Below, piece by piece: positions 1 to 9,246 of a stretch of DNA of 64,000 bases. A program made the translations under genes and the position numbers. The DNA is from an uncultured Veillonellaceae bacterium (GTDB lineage Bacteria > Bacillota > Negativicutes > Veillonellales > Dialisteraceae): positions 175,544 through 239,543 of the forward strand of contig CATVYJ010000003.1 of the NCBI GenBank assembly GCA_958348245.1, written 5' to 3'. Every line of letters starts with the position of its first letter. Position 1 is the stretch's first letter. The notes beneath the pieces are model-generated. The model made no database searches. It was not told the origin of the DNA and saw only the letters and a program-made list of their open reading frames with translations.

Positions 1-45
1 GTCCGCTTCCTCAAACAGCTCTCTGATGGAATGATACTCTTTCAT
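1..45 (-). CDS. sdaAA: L-serine dehydratase alpha subunit, N-terminal fragment
   Basis: Only the first 15 codons are inside the window; the gene runs off the left edge. The peptide begins MKEYHSIRELFEEAD, the usual start of the iron-sulfur L-serine dehydratase alpha chain. A GGAGG Shine-Dalgarno lies directly upstream. It starts 9 bases after the stop of the beta-subunit gene, so the two are co-transcribed, and the neighbour supports the call. Confidence 0.75.
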   Translation of the reverse strand, partial: MKEYHSIRELFEEAD

Positions 46-54
46 GCGCCCTCC

Positions 55-717
55 TCAGATGATATCCAGCGCCATGACCTGCACCACATGGCGGTTGCAC
101 CCGCGCAGCTCGTCCACCACGTGATCCGGCACCTTGTCGTCCGTGTGAATGATCATGACCGCGTCGTCTCCGCGTCCCCTGCGGAATACTTTCATATTGG
201 AAATATTGAGATGATGTCCTGCGAGGACGAGGCACACCTGCGCGATGACGCCGGGCACGTCGTGATGATGCGTGATGAGCGTATACTCCTCCCCGCTGAT
301 TTCCACAGGATAGCCGTCGATGTCCGTGATGAGCACGCGCCCGCCCCCGAGCGAGCGGCCCACCACGTCCACCGTGCGCCCGCTCTGTCCCACAGCGTGA
401 ATGGCCGCCACGTTCGGATGGCCCCGGTCTTCTTCGGAAAACGAAAAATGCATGGGCACGCCCTGCCGGCGGGCCAGCTCCAGGGCGCTGCGGATCTTAT
501 CCGACGAAGGGTCGCATCCGAGGAGCCCCGCCGCGATGGCCTTGTCCGTGCCGTGCCCCCGCCCGGTCTTCGCAAACGAGCCGTACAGCGTGATGTCCGC
601 CGCGGCGAGGCGGTCTCCGAGGATCTCCAGCGCGAGGCGGCCGATGCGCGCCGCGCCCGCCGTGTGCGAGCTGGACGGGCCGATCATGACCGGCCCGATG
701 ATGTCAAATATCCCCAT
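55..717 (-). CDS. sdaAB: L-serine dehydratase, iron-sulfur-dependent, beta subunit
   Basis: With the alpha subunit this forms the oxygen-sensitive iron-sulfur enzyme that deaminates L-serine to pyruvate and ammonia in the cytosol. The 220-residue product opens MGIFDIIGPVMIGPSSSHTA, which carries the GPSSSHTAG motif of the family near residues 11-19, and ends in an ACT-type regulatory domain (about 147-218). The frame is open further upstream, but the start at 717 is preceded by GGGGGAGGAAG, while nothing comparable precedes the earlier ATGs. The two-subunit arrangement is typical of Firmicutes; the single-chain form is found in enterobacteria. Confidence 0.93.
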   Translation of the reverse strand: MGIFDIIGPVMIGPSSSHTAGAARIGRLALEILGDRLAAADITLYGSFAKTGRGHGTDKAIAAGLLGCDPSSDKIRSALELARRQGVPMHFSFSEEDRGHPNVAAIHAVGQSGRTVDVVGRSLGGGRVLITDIDGYPVEISGEEYTLITHHHDVPGVIAQVCLVLAGHHLNISNMKVFRRGRGDDAVMIIHTDDKVPDHVVDELRGCNRHVVQVMALDII

Positions 718-782
718 AGTCTTCCTCCCCCGTGCATGAAATTTTCCCATGCGTGCAGAAATGAAACGCATGGCTCTCTCTG

Positions 783-811
783 CAAAATAACGCCGCACTC
801 GCTGTGCGGCG
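783..811 (-). terminator. Rho-independent terminator after the unknown membrane protein gene
   Basis: An 8-bp perfect stem (CGCCGCAC / GTGCGGCG) with a 5-base loop is followed on the minus strand by TTATTTT. It lies between the stop at 846 and the sdaAB start, so it separates the two transcription units. Confidence 0.6.
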
Positions 812-845
812 CCGCATGTTCCTGTGAAGTTTTTCTTTTATTATC

Positions 846-2183
846 TTACATCCAGTGCGACAGGTCAAACTCTTCTCCGATGAGCTCGCGGATGTGGATC
901 TGCGCGATGTACATGCCCATGAGCGTGAGCGACGACCGGCGCAGGAGGCTCCCGTCCCAGGCCTTCTGCAGCTCCGCCAGCGGCGGGGCGATGCGGGCGA
1001 GGATGTGCTCCATTTCCCGCCGGTCATACGGCACGGGCCGCGAATGAAGCAGCGCGCTGAGCAGCGTCTGCTCCCGTTCGCTGTCGATGCCGTACCGGTC
1101 GAAGTAGTCCCCGAGAAGCGAGTCGTCGATGACCGCCGCCTTGACATAGGAATTGTACAGGCTCGGCACGAGCGCGCCCGCGGGCCAGTCCGCGCGGATG
1201 CTGTCCAGCTCCGACTTCATGCAGCCCCGGAAGGAAAACACCAGCGGGTAGGAATCACGCAGCACCTGCCCGAAGGCCGTATCCCTGTTTTCCAGCGACA
1301 CGCAGTGCAGGTACTCCAGCTGCTGATAGCCGCTGTACTCGCCGGGGAGTTCCCGGATCAGCGGCTCCACATACCGCGCCGCATAGGCGCGGAGCGCGTC
1401 CGCGTCCACATTGTCCACATTGCGGGAATAATGGAAAAGCAGCAGCAGCGCCAGCGCGTGGAACTGCCCCATTTCCATGCGGGGCATCACACGCAGCGCG
1501 TCGTAGGCGAGGATGGTGCGCGTGTCGGACTTGCTCCCCTGCGCCACGTCGTAGAACGCATCCCCCACCATGCCGAGCACCGTATCATTGGGCAGCATGA
1601 CATACGTGCGCTGCGCGTTCTGGAGCGCCTCCTGCACCATGATGTGCGTGAGCACGTCCGACGCGTCCCGGCCCGCCAGAGCCCGCGCCCGCTCCACCAG
1701 ATGATGCGTCACCGTGCGCGCGTCCTGCGCGGCCGTGCGCGACACCGCGCCGTACTGATTCAGGAAATGCCGGACGAAGTATTCCTCCAGCACTTCCGGC
1801 GTCTGCGGCGACTCCAGCACCTCCGGCTCCGGCTCGAGCGCAAAGCGCGCGGGCGTCCGCTCCTCCGCGGCGTATCCCGCGGCCGCTTCATCCCGATCGA
1901 AGACGCGCGTCGCTTCGTCCGCGCCGTCCCGCGAAAGCCCGCCGAAATTGAAGACCTGCGTGGCTTCATTGACCGCCGCGGCAGAGCGCGCCGGCGCAGG
2001 CTCCGCCGCTTCCGCAGGGGGCGCGTCCGGCTCCGTCTGCCGGCGGGGCGCTCCCTTTGCCGCCCAGGCCTTCACGCGCCCGGCGAGACCGCGGGGCAGG
2101 CCGCACACCGCGGCCCAGGAGACGCAGAAAAACGCCGCCGCTACGAGCAGAACCACCGCAGCGGAAAAATAAATGGACAGCAC
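846..2183 (-). CDS. Membrane-anchored protein of unknown function
   Basis: I do not recognise the family. The best start is GTG at 2183, because GGAGG sits 6 bases upstream; the frame stays open to 2273 but without a ribosome site. The 445-residue product has one N-terminal hydrophobic segment (about residues 5-28), then a long low-complexity linker rich in Ala, Pro, Glu and Arg (to about residue 130), then a folded, largely helical region ending in EEFDLSHWM. The linker contains two copies of an EAT-x-VF motif (EATQVF and EATRVF) about 20 residues apart. This topology suggests a single-pass protein whose soluble part faces one side of the membrane. A terminator follows; the gene is apparently monocistronic and divergent from cbiZ. 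Confidence 0.75.
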   Translation of the reverse strand: MLSIYFSAAVVLLVAAAFFCVSWAAVCGLPRGLAGRVKAWAAKGAPRRQTEPDAPPAEAAEPAPARSAAAVNEATQVFNFGGLSRDGADEATRVFDRDEAAAGYAAEERTPARFALEPEPEVLESPQTPEVLEEYFVRHFLNQYGAVSRTAAQDARTVTHHLVERARALAGRDASDVLTHIMVQEALQNAQRTYVMLPNDTVLGMVGDAFYDVAQGSKSDTRTILAYDALRVMPRMEMGQFHALALLLLFHYSRNVDNVDADALRAYAARYVEPLIRELPGEYSGYQQLEYLHCVSLENRDTAFGQVLRDSYPLVFSFRGCMKSELDSIRADWPAGALVPSLYNSYVKAAVIDDSLLGDYFDRYGIDSEREQTLLSALLHSRPVPYDRREMEHILARIAPPLAELQKAWDGSLLRRSSLTLMGMYIAQIHIRELIGEEFDLSHWM

Positions 2184-2314
2184 GGGTTTCCTCCCTTTCT
2201 GTTTCCGAAAAAATCGCACGCCTGGCAAAGAAAAATCATTTTTTATGTTATCATAAGGGACATAAATCTTCAAGAAATCCCGGAAAACAGGCGGCTTCTG
2301 CCGCGGAGGTCCTC

Positions 2315-3082
2315 ATGACGGAAATGATCGGCGGCGCGGCGCTCTCCGCGTCCCGCACAGCGCTTCTTCTCACTTTCCCCCGGCCGCGTCCGGCGCTCTC
2401 CACCGCGCTCTGGGGCGGCGGCTTCCGGCGCGTGCGGCATGCGCTGAACCAGAAGCTCACCGGCTTCTGGGCGGAAGCGGCGGATTTCCCCGGCGGCTCG
2501 CCGGAAGCTTTTCTGCGTCTCTCCCTGCTCGAAAAAGGCTGTCCGCCGGAAGAAAGCTGCGCCTTTCTCACCACGGCGAAGATGGAATGGATGCGACGTG
2601 CTTCCCGGCGCGCGGGAACGCTTTCCGTAGACGTCATCGCCACAGGCGGCGTGGAAAAGACAGCGGCCCGCGCGGGCGACCCGCCCCTCTACCGCGAGGA
2701 AGACGGCCGTTTCTATCCGGCGGGCACCATCAACCTCATGGTGCTCGTCAACGCAGACCTTCCCCCGTACGCCATGGCCCGCGCCCTCATCACCGTCACC
2801 GAGGGCAAGACCGCGGCGCTGCAGGACCTGGGCATCGCCAGCGTCTATACGGGACGGCCCGCCACGGGCACCGCCACGGACGGGGTGATGCTGTTCTGCG
2901 ACGGCGAAGGCCCCCGCCTCACCGATGCGGGCACCTTCTCCGCGCTGGGCTTCTGTCTCGCAGATGCCGTGCGGGATGCCGTGACAGGCTGCCTCTCCGA
3001 CTTCGACCGTCCGTGGAACCGCTTTGACTCCCTCGCCGCGCCGCCCGCCGCAGACGTTTCTCACGGAAAGCCCCGCGGATGA
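2315..3082 (+). CDS. cbiZ: Adenosylcobinamide amidohydrolase (CbiZ family)
   Basis: CbiZ enzymes cleave the aminopropanol side chain of adenosylcobinamide to give adenosylcobyric acid, letting the cell remodel scavenged corrinoids. The 255-residue product has the family length and pattern, including a central TLSVDVIATGGVEKTAARAG stretch and an AGTINLMVLVNADL segment. The start chosen at 2315 follows GCGGAGG at 5-6 bases. The nearest neighbours are not cobalamin genes, but the window also encodes the tetrapyrrole trunk to precorrin-2 (17.7-24.5 kb), so a corrinoid role fits. No cobalamin riboswitch is visible in the 130-base upstream gap. The assignment rests on motif recall rather than a search. 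Confidence 0.8.
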   Translation: MTEMIGGAALSASRTALLLTFPRPRPALSTALWGGGFRRVRHALNQKLTGFWAEAADFPGGSPEAFLRLSLLEKGCPPEESCAFLTTAKMEWMRRASRRAGTLSVDVIATGGVEKTAARAGDPPLYREEDGRFYPAGTINLMVLVNADLPPYAMARALITVTEGKTAALQDLGIASVYTGRPATGTATDGVMLFCDGEGPRLTDAGTFSALGFCLADAVRDAVTGCLSDFDRPWNRFDSLAAPPAADVSHGKPRG

Positions 3083-3140
3083 TCTGTTTCCTTCTTTTTA
3101 TCTATGTCACCGGCCTGCAAAGATTCTGTCAAATTTTTCA

Positions 3141-3169
3141 TCGACAAATACAGCCTCTTTTGTTATGAT
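3141..3169 (+). promoter_or_regulatory. Sigma-A promoter for the zeta-like gene
   Basis: The -35 TCGACA (3141-3146) and the -10 TATGAT (3164-3169) are separated by 17 bp, with a TGN extension before the -10. The gene starts 55 bp further on. Confidence 0.65.
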
Positions 3170-3223
3170 GAAGCCAAACATCGATCGAAGAAAACGCCAT
3201 TACAATAGAGAAAGGGAAGTGGT

Positions 3224-4273
3224 ATGGCAATGCCTTATGACGAGCGCACCGTCCGTGAACTGATGGAATCCGCAGAAATCACCCCCATGGGCATCCAGCT
3301 CGAAGTGAACGCGGAGATTTTTACGGTCATTCACAATCTGCTGGCCGGCATGCGGGATGCGGCGGAAATTTCCCCCGACGACGACGCCACCCTGTACAAT
3401 CTGTGGCGCAAGACCGTGCGGGAAATGTCCCGGGTGGAGCTCCGCGCCGGCTACGGCATCCCCATGGACGAGCAGATCGCCATGCTCCGGCAGGCTTTTG
3501 CCATCGAGAGCAAGTACATCCCCGATCAGGTCTTCCGGCCCATTACGGGGGTAAAGCTCACGAAAAAGCTCATCGAAAAGGAAAGCGCCTTTGACGAAGA
3601 CGAAATGCGCCTGCTTTTTGAAAATAAAGTGTGGCCGTCCATCGCGGTGAACAAGACGGGCGATCTGGAGCGCCCCACGGCGTACATCGTGGCGGGCCAG
3701 CCCGGCTCCGGCAAGACGCGCATGTCCTCCGTCATCATCGAGGAATACAACGCGGATATCATCCAGTCCATGGGCGACAATTTCCGCGGCTTCCATCCTC
3801 ATTATCAGGAGCTGCTCCGGAAATACGGCCAGTACTGCGCGCTCTTCTCACTCCCGCAGGCCAAGTTCCTCTCGGATCTGACGCTGCACCGCGCCGCGGA
3901 AGGCCGGTACAATCTCATTCAGGAAGGCGCTCTCGAAAACGTGCAGCAGACCATGCGCACCATCGAGTATCTGAAAAGCAGGGGCTACAGCGTCATCATC
4001 GTGCTCCGCGCGTGTCCCCGGAAAAAAAGCTGGAAGGCCATCCATCAGCTCTTCCTGCAGCAGCGGCTCAAAGCGCCCGGCCTGTCCCGGCTCATCACGA
4101 AAGAATACCACGACGCGGCATGCCTGTCCTTCCTCTCCGCGACGAACGATCTCATCAAACAGAACCTTATGGACCGGCTCATCATCAAGAGCCCGAAGGG
4201 CCTGCTCTACGACAGCGACGATCTCCCCACAGAACGGGTGGCGGATATCCTCGCCAAGCGCATGAAACAGTAA
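3224..4273 (+). CDS. Zeta-toxin-like P-loop kinase
   Basis: Zeta/PezT proteins are kinases that phosphorylate UDP-N-acetylglucosamine and block peptidoglycan synthesis; other members act on other substrates. This 349-residue protein has a Walker A motif GQPGSGKT at residues 158-165, followed by GDNFRGFHPHY (184-194), which matches the zeta substrate-binding region. Its first roughly 145 residues are an all-helical-looking extension not found in the compact zeta toxins. No epsilon-like antitoxin gene is adjacent: the upstream gap of about 140 bp holds a promoter only, and queG follows. The N-terminal region could be a built-in inhibitor or a separate domain; this is inference. A purine-rich site (AAGGGAAG) precedes the start. 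It may be a chromosomal kinase with a non-toxic role. Confidence 0.8.
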   Translation: MAMPYDERTVRELMESAEITPMGIQLEVNAEIFTVIHNLLAGMRDAAEISPDDDATLYNLWRKTVREMSRVELRAGYGIPMDEQIAMLRQAFAIESKYIPDQVFRPITGVKLTKKLIEKESAFDEDEMRLLFENKVWPSIAVNKTGDLERPTAYIVAGQPGSGKTRMSSVIIEEYNADIIQSMGDNFRGFHPHYQELLRKYGQYCALFSLPQAKFLSDLTLHRAAEGRYNLIQEGALENVQQTMRTIEYLKSRGYSVIIVLRACPRKKSWKAIHQLFLQQRLKAPGLSRLITKEYHDAACLSFLSATNDLIKQNLMDRLIIKSPKGLLYDSDDLPTERVADILAKRMKQ

Positions 4274-4312
4274 GCAGCAGCGATGCTGCTTTTTTTCTTT
4301 TGGGAGGTTTTC

Positions 4313-5191
4313 ATGACACTTTCTTCCGCGATCAGGGACGCCGCCCGCGCGCTCGGTCTCGACGCCTGCGGCATCTGCGCCCGCGAAGCGCCGGATGCGC
4401 TCGCCGCGCGGCTCATGGAGGCGGGCCCCGTCCCCTTTGCGCCGCCTGCGGCGGACCGCCTCTCCTGGGACGCGGTGATGCCCGGAGCGCAGTCCGCCGT
4501 GGTGTGCCTCTTCCCCTATAAACCGGAACGGCCCGAGCCGGGCAATATCGCGCTCTATGCGCGCGCCGAAGACTACCACCGGGTGAACCGGCGCTATCTC
4601 CTGCGCCTCGCCGATGCGGTCGCGGCGCTCGCGCCGGATGCGCGGTGCGTCCCCGTGGTGGATACGAGCCCCCTCGCGGACCGCTGGCTCGCCTGGCGCG
4701 CGGGGCTCGGCTTCTTTGGAAAAAACCGCTGCCTCATCCATCCGAAATACGGCTCTCTCTGCACCATCGGCGCGCTTCTCACCACGCTCGTTCTCGAACC
4801 CGGCGCCCCCATGGACAGCCGCTGCGGATCCTGCCGCCGCTGTCTCGGCGCCTGCCCGGGCCGGGCGCTTTCGGAGGACGGCTTCCGCCCCTTCGCGTGC
4901 AAATCCTACCTCACCCAGAAAAAGGAAGACCTCACGGAAGAAGAGACGCGCATCCTCCGCCGCACGCCGCTCCTCTTCGGCTGCGACGAATGCCAGCGCG
5001 TCTGCCCGTGGAACGAACGCGCCGCCCCCTCGCCTCTTCCGGAAATGCGCGCCGCCCGCAAGGCCTTCCTCGCTGAGGACGACCTCACGCTCTCCGCGCG
5101 CGCCTTCGACCGGACGTACCGTTCGTACGCCTTCGCGTGGCGCGGCAAAAAGATTCTCGCCCGCAATGACGCGCTCCTGCACGAAAAATAA
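4313..5191 (+). CDS. queG: Epoxyqueuosine reductase
   Basis: QueG carries out the last step of queuosine synthesis in tRNA, reducing epoxyqueuosine with a cobalamin cofactor and two 4Fe-4S clusters. The 292-residue protein has the cluster ligands CGSCRRCLGACP (about 166-177) and CDECQRVCPW (about 224-233), plus the GFFGKNRCLIHP segment of the family. It is somewhat shorter than members that carry a C-terminal HEAT-like domain, as is common in Firmicutes. The start at 4313 follows GGGAGG. It lies 39 bases after the zeta-like gene and may share its transcript. The cobalamin requirement agrees with cbiZ nearby. Confidence 0.92.
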   Translation: MTLSSAIRDAARALGLDACGICAREAPDALAARLMEAGPVPFAPPAADRLSWDAVMPGAQSAVVCLFPYKPERPEPGNIALYARAEDYHRVNRRYLLRLADAVAALAPDARCVPVVDTSPLADRWLAWRAGLGFFGKNRCLIHPKYGSLCTIGALLTTLVLEPGAPMDSRCGSCRRCLGACPGRALSEDGFRPFACKSYLTQKKEDLTEEETRILRRTPLLFGCDECQRVCPWNERAAPSPLPEMRAARKAFLAEDDLTLSARAFDRTYRSYAFAWRGKKILARNDALLHEK

Positions 5192-5196
5192 AAAAG

Positions 5197-5236
5197 AACC
5201 GCTGCCCCTTTTTCAAGAGAGACAGCGGTTTTTTAT
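5197..5236. terminator. Bidirectional terminator between convergent genes
   Basis: The arms AACCGCTG and CAGCGGTT form an 8-bp stem with A- and T-runs on either side, so the hairpin can end transcription from queG and from the convergent gene at 5233-5715, whose stop codon lies inside it. Confidence 0.8.
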
Positions 5237-5715
5237 TTGCTGCCGCAGGTGATGGCCGTCACTTTGCCGAAGCTGATGCGGATGACGAGGCGGTTTTCCC
5301 CGCCGCCCTCTGCGAAGTACCACAGATAATCCGCATCCCCGTCGATCTGCCGCAGATCCGGTTCGCCGTAGGCGCGGATCACGTCTTCCATCTTCGAGCC
5401 CACCTGAATGCCGTCGGGCGTGGCCACGTTGTTGTGCCGGTCCATGGTCATGAGCCACAGCACGGCGTGCGTCTCCTCCAGCACCGCCGCATAGAACGAG
5501 TCGCCGTAATTGTACTCCCGCACATAGGCGTCCCGCGCAGGGGACAGCGTGCGGCTCACCGCTTTCGGCGGACCGTAGGTCGCCCGGAGATACGCCTCCA
5601 TCGATCCCGCCGTCACGCCCCCGAGGGCCATGCGCGCGCCGTCAATGCGCGCCTCCGCCGCCTCCGGCGAAAGACACGCCGCCAGCAGGCCCAGCGCCAG
5701 CATGATGTTCCGCAT
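5233..5715 (-). CDS. Small secreted protein of unknown function
   Basis: The 160-residue product has an N-terminal signal peptide (MRNIMLALGLLAACLSPEAA, likely cleaved near AEA-RI at about residue 22), so it should be exported to the periplasm. The mature part contains YGPPKAVSR and YGEPDLRQ, two similar turns that resemble the repeated unit of SmpA/OmlA-type or BLIP-like small domains, with a final beta-rich tail ending ITCGSK. I cannot name the family. It is divergent from the ABC operon at 5838; a TGG-TAGAAT extended -10 (5747-5755, minus strand) lies upstream. Confidence 0.7.
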   Translation of the reverse strand: MRNIMLALGLLAACLSPEAAEARIDGARMALGGVTAGSMEAYLRATYGPPKAVSRTLSPARDAYVREYNYGDSFYAAVLEETHAVLWLMTMDRHNNVATPDGIQVGSKMEDVIRAYGEPDLRQIDGDADYLWYFAEGGGENRLVIRISFGKVTAITCGSK

Positions 5716-5771
5716 CGCCGCGCCTCCTTTCCGTTTTCTCTGTTGTATTCTACCACAGGGCGGATTTCTTT

Positions 5772-5800
5772 TTGAAATTCTGTTTCCGCTGTAGTAAGCT
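5772..5800 (+). promoter_or_regulatory. Possible promoter of the SsuABC-like operon
   Basis: TTGAAA (5772-5777) is followed after 17 bp by TAAGCT (5795-5800). The -10 is a poor match, so confidence is limited. It is correctly placed 37 bp before the first gene. Confidence 0.4.
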
Positions 5801-5837
5801 GTAGAAAATTCTCTTTTTCTTTCATAAGGAGGCCGTT

Positions 5838-6854
5838 ATGAAAAAACTTTTCGCGCTGGTTCTCGCCCTGTGCACGTTCTTGGCCGCCGCCGGTTGCGGC
5901 GGGGAGAAAACCGCGCCTGCGGGAGAGACGCCGGTGAAAGTGCGTCTGGGCATGCTCCGCCTCACGAGCAGCGCCCCTCTTTTCCTCGCCATGGACAAAG
6001 GCTATTTCCGGGACGAAGGCATCGAGATCGACCCGCAGTGGTTCGACGCCGCCCAGCCCATCGCCGCGGCCGCCGCGTCGAACCAGGTGGACGTAGGCGC
6101 TACGGGTCTCACCGCCGGCCTCTACAATATGGCCGCGCAGGGGCAGAAACTCTGCATCGTAGCCGACAAAGGACGGGAAGAAAAAGGATTTCCCTCGTCC
6201 GCGCTCCTCGCGCGGGCCGACCTGTACGACGCGGGCCTCACCTCCATCGAAGCGCTCCGGGGCAGACGGGTGGGCGTCACCCAGAAAGGCTCCACCTACG
6301 AATACATGACGGGCCGCCTCCTCGAAGCGAAGGGGCTCACGCTGGACGACGTGACCCTCGTGCCGCTCGGCAAGCTCTCCGCCGTGACGGCCGCCCTCCA
6401 GAGCGGACAGATCGACGCGTGCATCCTCAATGAGCCGAACGTGACGAAGGTCCAGGCCGAAGGGTACGGGAAAGTCGTCACGCAGGTGGGCGACGTCATC
6501 CCCTACCAGACGTCGGCCGTCTTCTATTCGCCGGACTTTGCGAAGAACGCCAACGCGGGCGTGCGCTTCATGAAAGCCTACCGCCGGGCGTGCGAAGACT
6601 ACTACGCCGCCGCGGTGGAGCGGAAAGACCCGGCTCTTCTGGATGAAACGGTGAAAATCATCGCCCGTTACGTCCGGACCCCTGAGGAAGACATCCGCGC
6701 GGCGCTTCCCTACATCGACCGGGAAGGACGCCTCCTCGCCGGCGACATCCAGACGCAGATCGACTGGTACCGCGCTCACGGCCTCCTCTCGGGAGACCTC
6801 GCGGCTTCCGACGTGGTGAATCCGGCCTTCCTCGACAGCGCCTTGAAAAACTGA
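5838..6854 (+). CDS. ABC transporter substrate-binding lipoprotein (SsuA/THI5-like)
   Basis: This 338-residue protein begins with a lipoprotein signal ending AAAGCGG (Cys near residue 20) and continues with the NMT1/THI5-like fold: LGMLRLTSSAPLFLAMDKGY near residues 38-57 and GVTQKGSTYEYM near 150. Such proteins bind alkanesulfonates, taurine, nitrate or thiamine precursors; the ligand cannot be told from sequence. It is the first gene of a four-gene run with the ATPase, permease and deoC. AAGGAGG precedes the start. Confidence 0.85.
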   Translation: MKKLFALVLALCTFLAAAGCGGEKTAPAGETPVKVRLGMLRLTSSAPLFLAMDKGYFRDEGIEIDPQWFDAAQPIAAAAASNQVDVGATGLTAGLYNMAAQGQKLCIVADKGREEKGFPSSALLARADLYDAGLTSIEALRGRRVGVTQKGSTYEYMTGRLLEAKGLTLDDVTLVPLGKLSAVTAALQSGQIDACILNEPNVTKVQAEGYGKVVTQVGDVIPYQTSAVFYSPDFAKNANAGVRFMKAYRRACEDYYAAAVERKDPALLDETVKIIARYVRTPEEDIRAALPYIDREGRLLAGDIQTQIDWYRAHGLLSGDLAASDVVNPAFLDSALKN

Positions 6855-6893
6855 CCATTCCGCCGCCCGCGCGGCATTTTCCGGGGAGGCTCC

Positions 6894-7675
<782 letters not shown>

Positions 7676-7679
<4 letters not shown>

Positions 7680-8467
7680 CTGTCTGGACCGTACAGGACA
7701 AAATGAAACGGTGGCGCCGCCGCTGCCCCGCGTGGGTCTCCGCCGCGTCCCTCCTCGCGCTCCTCGCCCTGTGGGAAGCGGTGTGCCGCGCGGGCGTCGT
7801 GCCGCCGCTCTTTCTCCCTGCGCCCACGCGGATTCTCTCCGCGCTCGCCGCCATGGCCGCCGCCGGAGAAATCACGGACAGCCTCGCGGCAAGCCTTACC
7901 CGCATCCTTCTGGGATTTGCCGCAGGGAGCGCGCTCGGCCTCGCCGTGGGCCTCGCGGCAGGCACCTCCGCACTGGCGGACCGCATCGCCATGCCCATCG
8001 TGAACGCCCTCTATCCCATCCCGAAAATCGCCCTCCTGCCCCTTTTCATCCTCTGGCTCGGCATCGGCGAATTGTCCAAAGTGACCATCATCGCCATGGG
8101 CGTCTTCTTTCCCATCGCCATGAACACCTGCTCCGGCGTAAAAAATGTAGACCCCCTCCTCATCAAAGTGGCCGTCTCCTACCGCGCGGGCTGGCTCTTC
8201 ACCCTCCGCGCAGTAGTCCTCCCCTGCGCGCTGCCCATGATCTTTGCGGGCTGCCGCATCGCCGCCGGCACCGCGCTCCTCCTCCTCGTGGCCGCGGAAA
8301 TGATCGCCGCAGAAAAAGGCATCGGCGCGCTCATCCTCCACTACGGCGACCTCATGATGACCGACCGCCTCATGGCCGGCGTCATCGTCCTCTCCCTGCT
8401 GGGCCTCCTCTTCCATATGGCCCTCGCCCTTCTGGAAAAACGCTGCATTCCCTGGCACCGTCAGTGA
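7676..8467 (+). CDS. ABC transporter permease (SsuC/TauC-like)
   Basis: The 263-residue protein has about six hydrophobic segments and a binding-protein-dependent transport signature around residues 165-200 (VAVSYRAGWLFTLRAVVLP), where the cytoplasmic loop contacts the ATPase. PAPTRILSAL near residue 45 is typical of SsuC-type permeases. It overlaps the ATPase stop by 4 bases. With its neighbours it completes a single importer. Confidence 0.92.
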
Positions 8468-8483
8468 ACCGAAAGGAGTTCCC

Positions 8484-9143
8484 ATGAACGCACAGACCAT
8501 TCTCTCCCATGTAGACCATACCCTGCTCAAAGCGGACGCTTCCCTGCCCGCCGTGCGCGCCCTCTGCAAAGAAGCCCTCCGGTACCGCACCGCCTCCGTA
8601 TGCATTCCCTCCGCCTTCGTGCGCCGCGCCGCCTCGGAATTTCCCGCGCTCACAGTCTGCACCGTCGTGGGATTTCCTCTCGGACACGCCAGCACCGCGG
8701 CCAAGCTCGCCGAAACGGCACAGGCCCTCGCCGACGGCGCGCAGGAAATCGACATGGTCCTCGCCATCGGCGCGCTCAAAGACGGCGATACATCGTACGT
8801 CACGGACGAGATCCGCGCGGTAAAGCGCCTCGCGGGCTCCCGCATCGTGAAAGTCATCATCGAGACCTGCTGCCTTACGGAGGAAGAAAAAATCGCCGCC
8901 TGCCGCTGCGTCACCGAAGGCGGCGCGGACTTCATCAAAACCTCCACCGGCTTCGGCGCGAAAGGGGCCGACCTCGCCGACATGCCTCTCCTCCGCGCGC
9001 ACATCGGCCCCGCCGTACGCATCAAAGCCGCCGGCGGCCTCCGCACCCGGGAAGACCTCGAAGCCTTCCTCGCCGCCGGCGCAGACCGCCTCGGCTCCTC
9101 CTCCGCCGTCTCCCTCCTCGCCCCGGAGATCGACGGAATATAA
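8484..9143 (+). CDS. deoC: Deoxyribose-phosphate aldolase
   Basis: DeoC splits 2-deoxyribose 5-phosphate into glyceraldehyde 3-phosphate and acetaldehyde during deoxynucleoside breakdown. The 219-residue protein has DHTLLKADA near the N-terminus, VVGFPLGH (about 59-66), the Schiff-base lysine region VKVIIETC (about 119-126) and IKAAGGLRT (about 175-183). AAAGGAG precedes the start, 16 bases after the permease gene, so it is probably in the same transcript although functionally unrelated to an SsuABC-like importer; the transported compound could be a nucleoside-derived molecule, but this is speculation. Confidence 0.95.
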   Translation: MNAQTILSHVDHTLLKADASLPAVRALCKEALRYRTASVCIPSAFVRRAASEFPALTVCTVVGFPLGHASTAAKLAETAQALADGAQEIDMVLAIGALKDGDTSYVTDEIRAVKRLAGSRIVKVIIETCCLTEEEKIAACRCVTEGGADFIKTSTGFGAKGADLADMPLLRAHIGPAVRIKAAGGLRTREDLEAFLAAGADRLGSSSAVSLLAPEIDGI

Positions 9144-9160
9144 AATCATCCACACAAAAA

Positions 9161-9187
9161 AGAGACCGTCACCGGTCTCTTTTTTTA
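9161..9187 (+). terminator. Rho-independent terminator after deoC
   Basis: The arms AGAGACCG and CGGTCTCT with a 4-base loop are followed by seven T residues. It ends the SsuABC-deoC operon. Confidence 0.85.
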
Positions 9188-9246
9188 TGCACTTCGTTCC
9201 TTCAGGCCCCAAGGAACGCTTGCTCACCCTTTGAGGCCCGGGAAAA

